Positions 36,339 to 44,533 of a DNA stretch of 64,000 nucleotides are shown piece by piece. Under the pieces are notes generated by a model that saw nothing but the letters and a program-made list of their open reading frames with translations, was not told where the DNA came from and did no database searches. Every line of letters starts with the position of its first letter. Within the stretch, counting starts at the first letter, position 1. Source of the stretch: Paenibacillus sp. FSL H8-0332 (lineage in GTDB: Bacteria; Bacillota; Bacilli; Paenibacillales; Paenibacillaceae); the NCBI RefSeq assembly GCF_037963835.1, contig NZ_CP150145.1, forward strand, positions 1,364,001 to 1,428,000. The letters are read 5' to 3'. Made by a program: the position numbers and the translations under genes.

Positions 36339-37283
36339 ATGGAGGATAAAGGAGAATTCTCCTTCTCCACCTGTTGGAATATGAGACGTCATTCTACTGG
36401 TGTTGGATTGCTTAATGAGATCCGGGAGCTGGGGTTCCGCAGGGTAGAGCTGAATTATAATGTGACGGAGGAAATGCTAGTTACCATCGAGCCGATGATT
36501 GAACGCGGGGAGATCGGTATATCAAGTGTGCATAATACTTTCCCCCATGTCCCGGACCCTGACTACGGCACGGATTCCGTTCTGCTGGGCTTCGAGGACA
36601 AAGAGAAGCGGAAGCGTGCGATAAACCTGCTGGTCCGCTCGGCAGAGTACGCTCAGCGTTACGGCGGGGAAGCTGTAGTGGTGCATCCGGGCGAGGTGCC
36701 ATTCCCGTATGATATCTCTGGGGAACTGGAGCAGATCTACGAGGGACAGGGCAGGGATTCGGCAGCTTACCGCAGCAAGTGGGCGGAGCTGATGGAGCGG
36801 CGTGAAGCGTACAGTGCAGGCTATGTGCAAACCATTATCGAGAGTCTGGACGAGGTGTGTAACCGCGCGGTGTCCAAGGGGCTGAATGTCCGCTTCGGCA
36901 TCGAGACACGCTCCAAGCCGCAGCAGATTCCGACGCTGGCGGAAGCGGGGACGATAATCAATGCTTTAAAAGGAGCGCCAGTCGGCATCTGGTATGATAC
37001 CGGCCACGCCATTATGATGGACCGTCTGGGCTTGTACGACAGTATAGGGGAAATGGAAGGGCTGATGGATGATATTGTCGGTGTCCACATTCATGAGACG
37101 ATCGGCCTCTCCGACCACTGGTATCCCTATGTGAACAGCGGAGATCCTGATTTCTATGATGCTTATCTGCCGATGATTGAACGGGCGCAGGTCAAGGTGT
37201 ATGAGCTGAAGGCTGCCTGCCGCCCGGAAGAGATTCATGAGAGCCACCGTCTGCTTACGGCTAAGCTGGCACGCAGGGGATAG
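36339..37283 (+). CDS. Sugar phosphate isomerase/epimerase-like TIM-barrel protein
   Basis: A 314-residue protein of the AP-endonuclease 2/xylose isomerase-like TIM-barrel superfamily. Candidate metal ligands are in SSVHNTFPHV, AVVVHPGEVP, FGIETR, IWYDTGHA and VGVHIHE, which is the usual order of strands. It probably isomerises or epimerises a sugar derived from the imported substrate. ATG 36339 is preferred over 36333 because AGAGGAG would be only two bases from the latter. It is in the importer operon. Confidence 0.8.
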   Translation: MEDKGEFSFSTCWNMRRHSTGVGLLNEIRELGFRRVELNYNVTEEMLVTIEPMIERGEIGISSVHNTFPHVPDPDYGTDSVLLGFEDKEKRKRAINLLVRSAEYAQRYGGEAVVVHPGEVPFPYDISGELEQIYEGQGRDSAAYRSKWAELMERREAYSAGYVQTIIESLDEVCNRAVSKGLNVRFGIETRSKPQQIPTLAEAGTIINALKGAPVGIWYDTGHAIMMDRLGLYDSIGEMEGLMDDIVGVHIHETIGLSDHWYPYVNSGDPDFYDAYLPMIERAQVKVYELKAACRPEEIHESHRLLTAKLARRG

Positions 37284-37344
37284 GACAGAAGGCTGATTGG
37301 CGAGAGCTTCGAGATTTCCGAGATTGCCGCAAGGAGGAAGCGCA

Positions 37345-39120
37345 ATGTATAAGCAACTGGTGGATAGTAATGACAGAGCAGTAGAGCAGGGAATTCCCCG
37401 GCAGGTGCTGGATCAGACTAACCTGTATTATGGAGGAACCCTTGATTCCCATACGGGGATTGCCTGGGTGAATCACACCACCGGCACTCCGACGGATATG
37501 TGTTACTGGGGTGCGGCGCTGGTGAACCCGGATTCGAAGTATTACCGGGATGAGGAGCTGCTGGAGCGGTTGAAGCTGGCTACGGAGTTCGTGCTGCGCT
37601 TCCAGCATCAGGACGGCTCGATCTCCCCGGGCTGGACGAATTATCATTCGCCGCCGGATACGGCCTTCGTTGTGGTCGGCTATGCGCAGTTATATCAGCT
37701 GCTGGCGAAGCAGGAGTGGCCGCCGCTTCAGCCGGTGCTGGACAACATGCTCCTGTTCCTGGAGCAGTCCCTACCCGTTATGCTTACGGGCGGGGTCCAT
37801 ACCCCGAATCACCGCTGGGTGATGTGCGCGGCGCTTGGCTTCCTCTATGAGCTGTTCGGCAGAGAAGAGGCCCGGCAGCGGGCGGATGAATGGCTGGCGG
37901 AAGGCATGGATATTACACCGGACGGGGAATGGACCGAGCGGAGCAACGGCATCTACAGTGCGGTAAGTGATATTATGCTGATTCATGCCGCCCGGCTGCT
38001 GGATAAGCCGGAGCTGCTGGACCCGGTGCGCCGGAACCTGCACATGATGGTCTACCTTGTCCACCCGTCCGGTGAAGTCGTGACCGATTATTCCGGCCGG
38101 CAGGATCTGGGGGTGCTCCATGATCTGTCTCCTTATTATCTGCCGTATGCGATTCTTGCCCGTTCGGACAAGGATGCCGTGCTGGCCGGTAAGGCCGAAT
38201 GGGCTGGACGCTCCTTGTCCAATCCGGGCGTCTGCTCGGTGAACGCCCTGGTACGGATGCTGCTGGAGCCGGAGCTGCAGCATCCGCCGGAGGCTACAGC
38301 AGAGCTGCCTGTGCAGTATGAACAAATCCTGAACGGTGATTTCCTGCGGGACGGCTATCTGCAAAAGATGGAGTCGGCGGGTCACCAGGGGAAGATCTAC
38401 CACAGCCGGCTGCATACCGACTTCGGGGCGCCTGTGGCCCGGCTTAGAGACGGGGCGACCAGCGTGACGCTGATCACGGAGACGCCATCGTTCTTCGCGA
38501 TGCGCCACGGTTCTGTAAGGCTGCTGGCCGTACAGCTGAATACGAGCTTCTACCCCGGATTCGTGCCGATGCAGGAGATGACCCGGCTGCCGGAGGGCTA
38601 CCTGCTGAAGGGCGTGCAGAAGAAGGGCTACTACGGTCCGGTGGAGGGAGCGCTTCTCCCGCCGGAGGTGGGTACGGCTGTCAGTCCGTGGTATCTTTTG
38701 CCGCATCAGAGCCGTCCATTGACCCATGAACAGACGCTGTCTGTGGAGACAGTGGTACACCGTACAGAGACAGGTTGGACTATCCGGCTGCACTGCGCGG
38801 AGCCTGCCCAGGTCCTGGCTCAGCTATCCTTCAAATTCGGCTGGGAAGGTAACTTCACTTCGGGAGAGCTGGAGACGTTGGATGAGGACAACACTTCGGG
38901 AGAACTGCAGATGGTGGACGAGGACAACTTCCTGTGGCGCGACGGGCAGATTCGTTATACTTATGGTGGAGACTGGATCGATCTGACAGGCGGCGAAATG
39001 GCGCATCTCGGCAGAACCGCCCCGGAACCCGGCCCGCCAAAGAGCTATAAAACCGTGCAGGTTAACCTGGTTACTCCGTTCGACAAGACATTCACGCTTA
39101 CTCTCTCTCCTGCGCAGTAG
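37345..39120 (+). CDS. Unrecognised protein, possible (alpha/alpha)-barrel glycan-active enzyme
   Basis: A 591-residue soluble protein without signal peptide, encoded last in the importer operon. The first 330 residues have helix-rich repeats with aromatic and acidic residues (FQHQDGSISPGW, THNHRW-like TPNHRWVMCAALG, RSNGIYSAVSDIMLIHAARLL) that resemble an (alpha/alpha) toroid. The rest looks like a beta-sandwich, so heparinase/polysaccharide-lyase-like or GH-type enzymes are possible. The family is not identified. It contains an in-frame 36-bp tandem duplication (TSGELETLDEDN then TSGELQMVDEDN, residues about 505-528). ATG 37345 follows GGAGGAAG. Confidence 0.7.
   Translation: MYKQLVDSNDRAVEQGIPRQVLDQTNLYYGGTLDSHTGIAWVNHTTGTPTDMCYWGAALVNPDSKYYRDEELLERLKLATEFVLRFQHQDGSISPGWTNYHSPPDTAFVVVGYAQLYQLLAKQEWPPLQPVLDNMLLFLEQSLPVMLTGGVHTPNHRWVMCAALGFLYELFGREEARQRADEWLAEGMDITPDGEWTERSNGIYSAVSDIMLIHAARLLDKPELLDPVRRNLHMMVYLVHPSGEVVTDYSGRQDLGVLHDLSPYYLPYAILARSDKDAVLAGKAEWAGRSLSNPGVCSVNALVRMLLEPELQHPPEATAELPVQYEQILNGDFLRDGYLQKMESAGHQGKIYHSRLHTDFGAPVARLRDGATSVTLITETPSFFAMRHGSVRLLAVQLNTSFYPGFVPMQEMTRLPEGYLLKGVQKKGYYGPVEGALLPPEVGTAVSPWYLLPHQSRPLTHEQTLSVETVVHRTETGWTIRLHCAEPAQVLAQLSFKFGWEGNFTSGELETLDEDNTSGELQMVDEDNFLWRDGQIRYTYGGDWIDLTGGEMAHLGRTAPEPGPPKSYKTVQVNLVTPFDKTFTLTLSPAQ
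38857..38928 (+). repeat. 36-bp tandem duplication within a gene
   Basis: Two adjacent 36-bp units (38857-38892 and 38893-38928) begin ACTTCGGGAGA and end GAGGACAAC; they differ at several mostly third-codon or conservative positions. The reading frame is preserved. Confidence 0.85.
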
Positions 39121-39161
39121 AGCTTGCTGGGTTTGAGATAGGATTGTGCGGGCGCATGCGC

Positions 39162-39195
39162 AAAGACACCAGCATCTTCGGAGGCTGGTGTCTTT
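39162..39195 (+). terminator. Terminator of the importer operon
   Basis: AAAGACACCAGC and GCTGGTGTCTTT pair perfectly over 12 bp around a 10-base loop. The T-tract is short (CTTTGG). Confidence 0.75.
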
Positions 39196-39482
39196 GGCGT
39201 GAGGATACGGTCGGCACAATGTGAATGAGGGGCATAAGTGCACCTGATTTCGGGAGAAGTCGGCGGCAGGTGAGGTTAACCGCTTCTATCTACTTATTGC
39301 AAGAGTAATTGGAGATTTCGGGTGGTTCAGCGGGGTTCAGAGGAGAGGGGTGGATCGGCCTGTAATTTAGTAGATTATTTCCTATTTTATGACTTTTATC
39401 ATAGTTGTCCATCAGGAAAAGTTTTACATTATTTACAAGTTAGTAAATGCAACTCTATCAGTCCTGAGGAGGATGAGGGCGT
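39196..39482 (+). promoter_or_regulatory. Upstream region of the RiPP-like operon
   Basis: This spacer becomes strongly A+T-rich from about 39360. TTGTCC near 39405 followed by CATTAT about 16 bases later is a possible promoter. A CTGAGGAGGATGAGG stretch forms the ribosome site of the first radical SAM gene. No additional precursor-like ORF was found here on either strand. Confidence 0.4.
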
Positions 39483-40865
39483 ATGAGATTGTCTAAGTAT
39501 AACTACAAACACAGATTAAGCGATGATGTTCTGCTGATCATGAATACATTAACCGGCGCTGTAGACTTGGTTGAGCCTAAGGTAGCCCGTGTTCTTTTTA
39601 ATAGAAGCTCCGATACATCTGCATTAAACGATCTGGAGCCGGAAACGCGTACCCTGCTTAAGAGCAGAGGGTATCTCACGGATATGAACGAAGAACAATA
39701 TGTCCGTGAATCACTTGAAACCTACTACCGCTCTCATCCGGCCTTACAATTCACAATCTGCCCCACCTACAAATGCAACCTCGCCTGCCCTTATTGCTTC
39801 CAATCTAACATTCACCAGGACTCGCCGACGCTTGACCTTGCACAGATTAATGAGATATTTCAGGCGATGGATCAGATGGTGCATCTGAAGCCTGAGGCGG
39901 CCGTCCAGTTCGAGCTTTTCGGGGGCGAGCCCTTCCTGGCCCGTAATCAATCTCAGGTGGAGTATATTTTACAGCAGGCTATTGAGCGGAGTTGGCCTAT
40001 TCTCTCCATTACGAACGGTACCGAACTCGGTGCGTATTTCCCTTTTCTGCAGAAGCATTCGGCGCATTTCCGCCATATGCAAATCACACTGGACGGCCCG
40101 AAGGAGATCCACGACCAGCTGCGTAAATACAGGAACAACAGCGGCAGCTACGATCTTATCTGCTCGAACATTACTTTTCTCCTGGAGCACCATATACCCG
40201 TAACCGTCCGAATCAACACAGGCCGGGAGAATGTCCGGCATTTGCCGGAGATGTTCGCCGGGTTCGAGCGGCTTCAGTGGACAAGCTCACCTGATTTCTC
40301 CTGCCAGATTGCCCCGATCAATGATAATTTCAATACGGGGAAGGTTGCCGGCTTCCAGCCTGAATCTGATCTTCTGAAGCAGCTTCATTTACTCTTCCCG
40401 GATTGGGAAGCCACCCGGCGCAGGTATAAGGTCAGCCTGGGGTATTTCATGGAAAAGAAGCTGCGGATACTCCGAAAAGCTATGTTTGACACAGACGATG
40501 ACCACTATTACTTCGATCTGTCCGGCTGCAGTGCTTCAAAGCGTCATAATCTCGTATTTGGTGCAGACGGGCGGCTGTATCCTTGTGTTGAAACCGTCGG
40601 ATTCCCGGATTATTCGATTGGAAGCTACCTTCAAGGGCTGCATTTGGATGAGGAGAAGTGGCAGAGATGGCACCGGGATATCGTGGTGAATGACAAATGC
40701 AGACACTGTAATCTTGCGCCTCTCTGTGGGGGCGGCTGCGTACTGAAAGGAAGCAGAGACGGGGAATTAAGGGATTTCGAATCGAACTGCAGCGATACAA
40801 GGCAATATCTGAAGACCTATCTCGATCTTCACCGGGACCGTCTGCTCGAAAGCTATTGCCAGTGA
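39483..40865 (+). CDS. Radical SAM/SPASM peptide maturase A
   Basis: A 460-residue enzyme. Residues 1-85 form an N-terminal domain with the segment LTGAVDLVEPKVARVL and LKSRGYL, paralogous to the same region of the second maturase and possibly a peptide-binding domain. C98, C102 and C105 (CNLACPYC) bind the SAM-cleaving 4Fe-4S cluster, and FELFGGEPFLA is the GGE motif. The C-terminal SPASM domain has CSASKRHN, GRLYPC, then CRHCNLAPLCGGGC and a last SNC, enough for two auxiliary clusters. SPASM maturases of this type modify ribosomal peptides, often by thioether or other side-chain crosslinks. It is the first gene of a five-gene operon; the precursor gene starts 69 bases downstream. Confidence 0.87.
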   Translation: MRLSKYNYKHRLSDDVLLIMNTLTGAVDLVEPKVARVLFNRSSDTSALNDLEPETRTLLKSRGYLTDMNEEQYVRESLETYYRSHPALQFTICPTYKCNLACPYCFQSNIHQDSPTLDLAQINEIFQAMDQMVHLKPEAAVQFELFGGEPFLARNQSQVEYILQQAIERSWPILSITNGTELGAYFPFLQKHSAHFRHMQITLDGPKEIHDQLRKYRNNSGSYDLICSNITFLLEHHIPVTVRINTGRENVRHLPEMFAGFERLQWTSSPDFSCQIAPINDNFNTGKVAGFQPESDLLKQLHLLFPDWEATRRRYKVSLGYFMEKKLRILRKAMFDTDDDHYYFDLSGCSASKRHNLVFGADGRLYPCVETVGFPDYSIGSYLQGLHLDEEKWQRWHRDIVVNDKCRHCNLAPLCGGGCVLKGSRDGELRDFESNCSDTRQYLKTYLDLHRDRLLESYCQ

Positions 40866-40883
40866 ACTCCATTACCCTGATGT

Positions 40884-40899
40884 CAAGGTATTTACCTTG
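40884..40899 (+). promoter_or_regulatory. Short hairpin before the precursor gene
   Basis: CAAGGT and ACCTTG pair around ATTT, 35 bases before the precursor ATG. It may mark RNA processing or limit translation coupling with the upstream gene. No T-run follows. Confidence 0.4.
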
Positions 40900-40934
40900 C
40901 CATAAATATTCTTAGAGGAGAGGAGGTAATGTAC

Positions 40935-41069
40935 ATGAAATCACTGACGAAGAACAAGGATCTCTGGACGAATCTCTCAGCCAAAGACCTTGAAGAAATT
41001 ACGGTTCCAATGGCATGTTGCCAGAAAGCATCCATTCAAATCAACAATCCTGCCAAAAAAGCCATCTAA
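40935..41069 (+). CDS. RiPP precursor peptide (44 residues)
   Basis: A 44-residue peptide encoded between the two SPASM maturase genes. The leader-like part is charged and amphipathic, with LWTNLSAKDLEEI (residues 11-23), similar in style to leaders of other ribosomal peptides. It is followed by TVPMACCQK, where C29-C30 is a Cys pair, then SIQINNP and a basic AKKAI tail. The core probably begins around residues 26-28, giving about 17 residues; the cleavage site is an inference. ATG 40935 has AGGAGG eight bases upstream, while ATG 40929 is only two bases from it. The frame is short enough to be missed by automated annotation. The Cys pair, Gln, Ser, Thr and Asn are possible modification sites. 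Confidence 0.8.
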   Translation: MKSLTKNKDLWTNLSAKDLEEITVPMACCQKASIQINNPAKKAI

Positions 41070-41092
41070 CAGCATCCTTATATTTGGGAAAT

Positions 41093-41123
41093 AGCGGGAA
41101 GCGCATCCTTATGCCTTCCCGCT
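41093..41123 (+). promoter_or_regulatory. Hairpin between precursor and maturase B genes
   Basis: AGCGGGAAG and CTTCCCGCT pair perfectly around a 13-base loop, without a T-run. Such hairpins after a precursor gene can stabilise its mRNA or weaken expression of the following enzyme genes. GCATCCTTAT occurs twice, at 41072 and 41103. Confidence 0.55.
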
Positions 41124-41146
41124 GTTCATACCAGGGGGGAGAGATA

Positions 41147-42517
41147 TTGTATATTTCAGAATATATTCTTACGTATCGCTTAAGAAACGGCCGTCATCTT
41201 ATCTTCAATTCCCTGTCAGGCGCAATGGATATTGTGGAAGAGCATATCAGCCGGTTCCTCCAGAAACAACAGCCTGTTGCCTATACTCTCACCGCTGAAG
41301 AAGAACAGTTTCTGGCCGGCAGAGGTTATCTGTACAGGGAGCGTGAAGAGGAGCAAGCCCTGATCCGCCGGTACCAAGAATACCAGGATCAGCATGGATC
41401 AGGTGACATTTCCTTTGTGTTCTGCCCTTCCATGACCTGTAATTTGAAATGTGTCTACTGCTTTGAGCCTCAAGAGATCCGCTCCAGCCATGAACGGATG
41501 ACTGAAGATCAGGTGCAGGCTGCCTTCCTGGCCATGGATCAAATCATGCAGCAGCAGCAGTCCACCCGGCATCATTTTGTTATTTTTGGCGGAGAACCGC
41601 TCCTGCCCCTGAACCGCTCCATCGTCGGGCTTATTCTTGAGCAGGCCAAAGCAAGGGGAGTCACAGGAACGGTCATATCAAATGGGGTGTTCCTGTCACA
41701 CTATCAGGAATTGCTAGAGCCTTACAAGGACATGCTCAGAATCCAGTTAACCATAGACGGCCCCCAGGCGGTTCATGACCGGCGGCGGATCACCCGGGCC
41801 AATGAGGGAACCTTTATGAAAATAACCGCTCAGATTGACTCCTTCCTGGAGCATGATTTCGACATCGCTATTCGTGTCAATCTGGATGGTGAGAATATAG
41901 AGCATCTGAATGAACTCCTGGATTTCTTCCAGGAACGGCAATGGAATGCTCACCCTAACTTCTCGGTGTCACTGTCTCCCGTTGAGAATTATGCAGGGAA
42001 TTCCGCCCCGGGCCTGCTGCCCAGTTATCAGCTCACGGAATTCATCAAAGCGCATGTGCCAAACGATAGACTACAAAGGCTGAATGCCGCGTTAAACAGT
42101 GATCTAACCAGACTCTCCCTGCCATTTGAGAACGTGCTGGGAACAGGTCTCGCTAAAGATAGCTATTTCCCTAACTGTTACTTTTGCGAGGCGGCCGGAG
42201 GAAAAACATTCACCTTCTCGCCGGACCACCAGGTCTACCCTTGCACCAGTATTATAGGGGATCAAAAATGGAGTCTCGGAACGTATTACCCGCAGCTTGA
42301 GCTGGATGAACAGAAGCTGGCGCTCTGGAAGGAACGTCATGTCTTGAATCAGCCGGAGTGTAAAGCGTGCAATATCGCTTTTCTATGCTCCGGGAATTGT
42401 CCGGTTCAAGCCGCCCGAACCACCGGTTCGATCTTAGGCGCCTACTGCGGAAATGTGAAGCGTGACCTTGACAGCCATCTGGAGCTGCTGAATGATTCAT
42501 TCACCGCCTTAAGTTAA
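41147..42517 (+). CDS. Radical SAM/SPASM peptide maturase B
   Basis: A 456-residue paralogue of maturase A. Its cluster cysteines C98, C102 and C105 (CNLKCVYC) fall at the same residue numbers as in A, and the N-terminal LSGAMDIVEEHISRFL and GRGYLYRE segments align with those of A. FVIFGGEPLLPL is the GGE motif. The SPASM domain has CEAAGGK, VYPC, CKACNIAFLCSGNC and a final AYCGN. The likely start is TTG 41147 behind AGGGGGGAGAG; extension to 41015 would overlap the precursor gene and break the alignment with A. Two divergent maturases suggest two separate modifications, or a heteromeric enzyme. Confidence 0.85.
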   Translation: MYISEYILTYRLRNGRHLIFNSLSGAMDIVEEHISRFLQKQQPVAYTLTAEEEQFLAGRGYLYREREEEQALIRRYQEYQDQHGSGDISFVFCPSMTCNLKCVYCFEPQEIRSSHERMTEDQVQAAFLAMDQIMQQQQSTRHHFVIFGGEPLLPLNRSIVGLILEQAKARGVTGTVISNGVFLSHYQELLEPYKDMLRIQLTIDGPQAVHDRRRITRANEGTFMKITAQIDSFLEHDFDIAIRVNLDGENIEHLNELLDFFQERQWNAHPNFSVSLSPVENYAGNSAPGLLPSYQLTEFIKAHVPNDRLQRLNAALNSDLTRLSLPFENVLGTGLAKDSYFPNCYFCEAAGGKTFTFSPDHQVYPCTSIIGDQKWSLGTYYPQLELDEQKLALWKERHVLNQPECKACNIAFLCSGNCPVQAARTTGSILGAYCGNVKRDLDSHLELLNDSFTALS

Positions 42518-42545
42518 ATCTTCTCTTACGTGAGGTGATTGGGAA

Positions 42546-44501
42546 ATGATCCAATTGATATGTCCGCCCTATAATGCAGCTGTGGATACCGTTGATCCCC
42601 CGCTTAACCTGCTTGTGCTCGGCGCTGCACTTCTTGAAGCGGGGTACGGGGTGTGTCTCACCGATCTGGCATTACTCTATTCAGGCACCAGCCATTTCGA
42701 TGCAGCAGCCCTTGCCGGTATTGCCCGATTAATCATCGGCAAGCCATCCAGAGTTCTCGGATTCACCGCGATGTGCGGCAATTATTCGATCGCACTGAGA
42801 ATTGCGGAGGAATGCAAACGGCTGGACCCGGACAGAATCATTATTCTTGGCGGACCCCATGCGAGCTTCGTAGCGGCTGAAACCTTAACCCATTTCCCAG
42901 CGATAGACTATATCGTTGCCGGAGAAGGCGAGCTGACGCTGCCGGAGCTGATTGCGGTCCTGGAGTCGGGCCATCCGCTCTCAGAGGTAGAAGGAATCTG
43001 CTACCGTGAAGAGGGGACAATCCGCACCAATCCGCCGCGGCCGATTCTGAGGAATCTCGATGATACGCCCTTCCCTGCCTTTCATCTAATCGAGGATATT
43101 GAAGCTTATTTTAGCACTCCGGAGAGCCGTTTTTTTCCGGTTGAGGCGGGACGCGGCTGTCCCTTTAATTGCAGCTTTTGCAGCACCTCGACCTTCTTTT
43201 CACGAAAATACAGAACTAAAAGTCCTGCACGGATCATCGCCGAGATGAGATACGTCAGGGATCGTTGGGGAATCACCCATTTCAGCTTAACACATGATAA
43301 TTTCACGGTTAATCAGAAGTTTGTCAGACAATTCTGCCGGGAGCTGCTGGATTGCAGCGAGCCCTTCACCTGGAGCTGCTCCTCCCGGACGGACCACGTC
43401 AATATAGAACTGTTTGAGGTGATGATGCAGGCTGGATGTAATGGCGTCTTCTTCGGGATTGAGAGCGGCAGCCAGCCCATCCAGCAGGTCATTGGCAAAA
43501 AGCTCGATCTGAACCAGGCTTATGAGCTGCTCCGCGAGCTTCATCGGCTGGGTCTGTCATGTACGGCTTCATTTATTACCGGATTTCCCGAAGAGACAAC
43601 CGAAGACCTTAATCAGACGCTGGATATGATTGTCCGGCTGCTCTCCATAGGAATAGCGGATGTGCAGCTGCATCAACTGTCCCTTTTTCCCGGAACCCAA
43701 TTGTTTGACGCAGCGAAGGGCAGCCTTGTGCTGGACGAGCAGTTCTGGAGCACGAACGATATGAACAGTGATTTCCAGCTATCCGGCATTGAAAAGAACT
43801 GGATTGCCAGCTACCCGCAAATTTTCAGCAACTATTACTCCTTGCGGTCTGTGGATACACACACTCTGCACAGGATCAGAAAGCTCTACTACCCGCTGGC
43901 CCGTTCGTTCTTCCGCACCTTGTATTATCTCAATCATCTGGCGGCTGTTCCATACACCCGTACAATCGATTATGTCTCTGCCAGGCTGGATATGCATGAG
44001 ACAATGCTGCCGGAAGCGGAGCTGGCCCTCATTCTTGATGAGCTGGTGCAGGGTCTTGTGCCGGAAACCGGGCGGGTCCTTAAGGACTTCCTGTCTTATG
44101 AGCGTGCGGTGATGGAACTGATGCAGCAGGATACAGCACCGCAGGACACAACTGCTATGAAGCCTGTCAAAGTGATGCAGCCGCACTATTCCATCCCTGC
44201 GCTGAAGCTGCACAGTCCCCTTCCTGCAGAGCTTGAGCTTGCGGAAGGGCATGAAGATTGGATTCTGCTGGTGCTGGAGAGCGCACCGGCTCTTGAAGGG
44301 CGCAGGCGCTACGTCCGGGTGATGAGCATGGACCCTTTAAGCATTGCTATTATTCAACAGATGGAGGACGGGAGCGACTTCCGGACGGTTGTACACAACC
44401 TGGCGTTAGAGAATCCTTTTGCTGCCAGCGAACAGGATCGGCAGGAATGGATCAGCCGGGTGTACGACCATTTCCATACGCATGAATTGCTGACTTCTTA
44501 G
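42546..44501 (+). CDS. B12-binding-type radical SAM enzyme with RRE-like C-terminus
   Basis: A 651-residue class B-like radical SAM protein. Residues 1-165 look like a cobalamin-binding Rossmann domain (LGFTAMCGNYSIAL, IIILGGPHASFVA, IVAGEGELTLPELI) but without a DxHxxG motif, as is usual for this class. The radical SAM domain has C205, C209 and C212 (CPFNCSFC) and FFGIESGSQ. Residues about 575-651 resemble the PqqD-type RiPP recognition fold (MDPLSIAIIQQMEDG and a helical end with HELLTS). Class B enzymes methylate unactivated carbons or rearrange carbon skeletons, so this may methylate the peptide. It is encoded 28 bases after maturase B and is larger than standalone members. Confidence 0.82.
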   Translation: MIQLICPPYNAAVDTVDPPLNLLVLGAALLEAGYGVCLTDLALLYSGTSHFDAAALAGIARLIIGKPSRVLGFTAMCGNYSIALRIAEECKRLDPDRIIILGGPHASFVAAETLTHFPAIDYIVAGEGELTLPELIAVLESGHPLSEVEGICYREEGTIRTNPPRPILRNLDDTPFPAFHLIEDIEAYFSTPESRFFPVEAGRGCPFNCSFCSTSTFFSRKYRTKSPARIIAEMRYVRDRWGITHFSLTHDNFTVNQKFVRQFCRELLDCSEPFTWSCSSRTDHVNIELFEVMMQAGCNGVFFGIESGSQPIQQVIGKKLDLNQAYELLRELHRLGLSCTASFITGFPEETTEDLNQTLDMIVRLLSIGIADVQLHQLSLFPGTQLFDAAKGSLVLDEQFWSTNDMNSDFQLSGIEKNWIASYPQIFSNYYSLRSVDTHTLHRIRKLYYPLARSFFRTLYYLNHLAAVPYTRTIDYVSARLDMHETMLPEAELALILDELVQGLVPETGRVLKDFLSYERAVMELMQQDTAPQDTTAMKPVKVMQPHYSIPALKLHSPLPAELELAEGHEDWILLVLESAPALEGRRRYVRVMSMDPLSIAIIQQMEDGSDFRTVVHNLALENPFAASEQDRQEWISRVYDHFHTHELLTS

Positions 44502-44533
44502 GGTGACAATACCGAAAGAGAGGGGGCCTTTCC

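Noticed and set aside
40881-40916. Tiny frame ATGTCAAGG before the precursor as a second leader peptide
   Set aside because: Only 11 codons, no ribosome site, and it lies within the hairpin.
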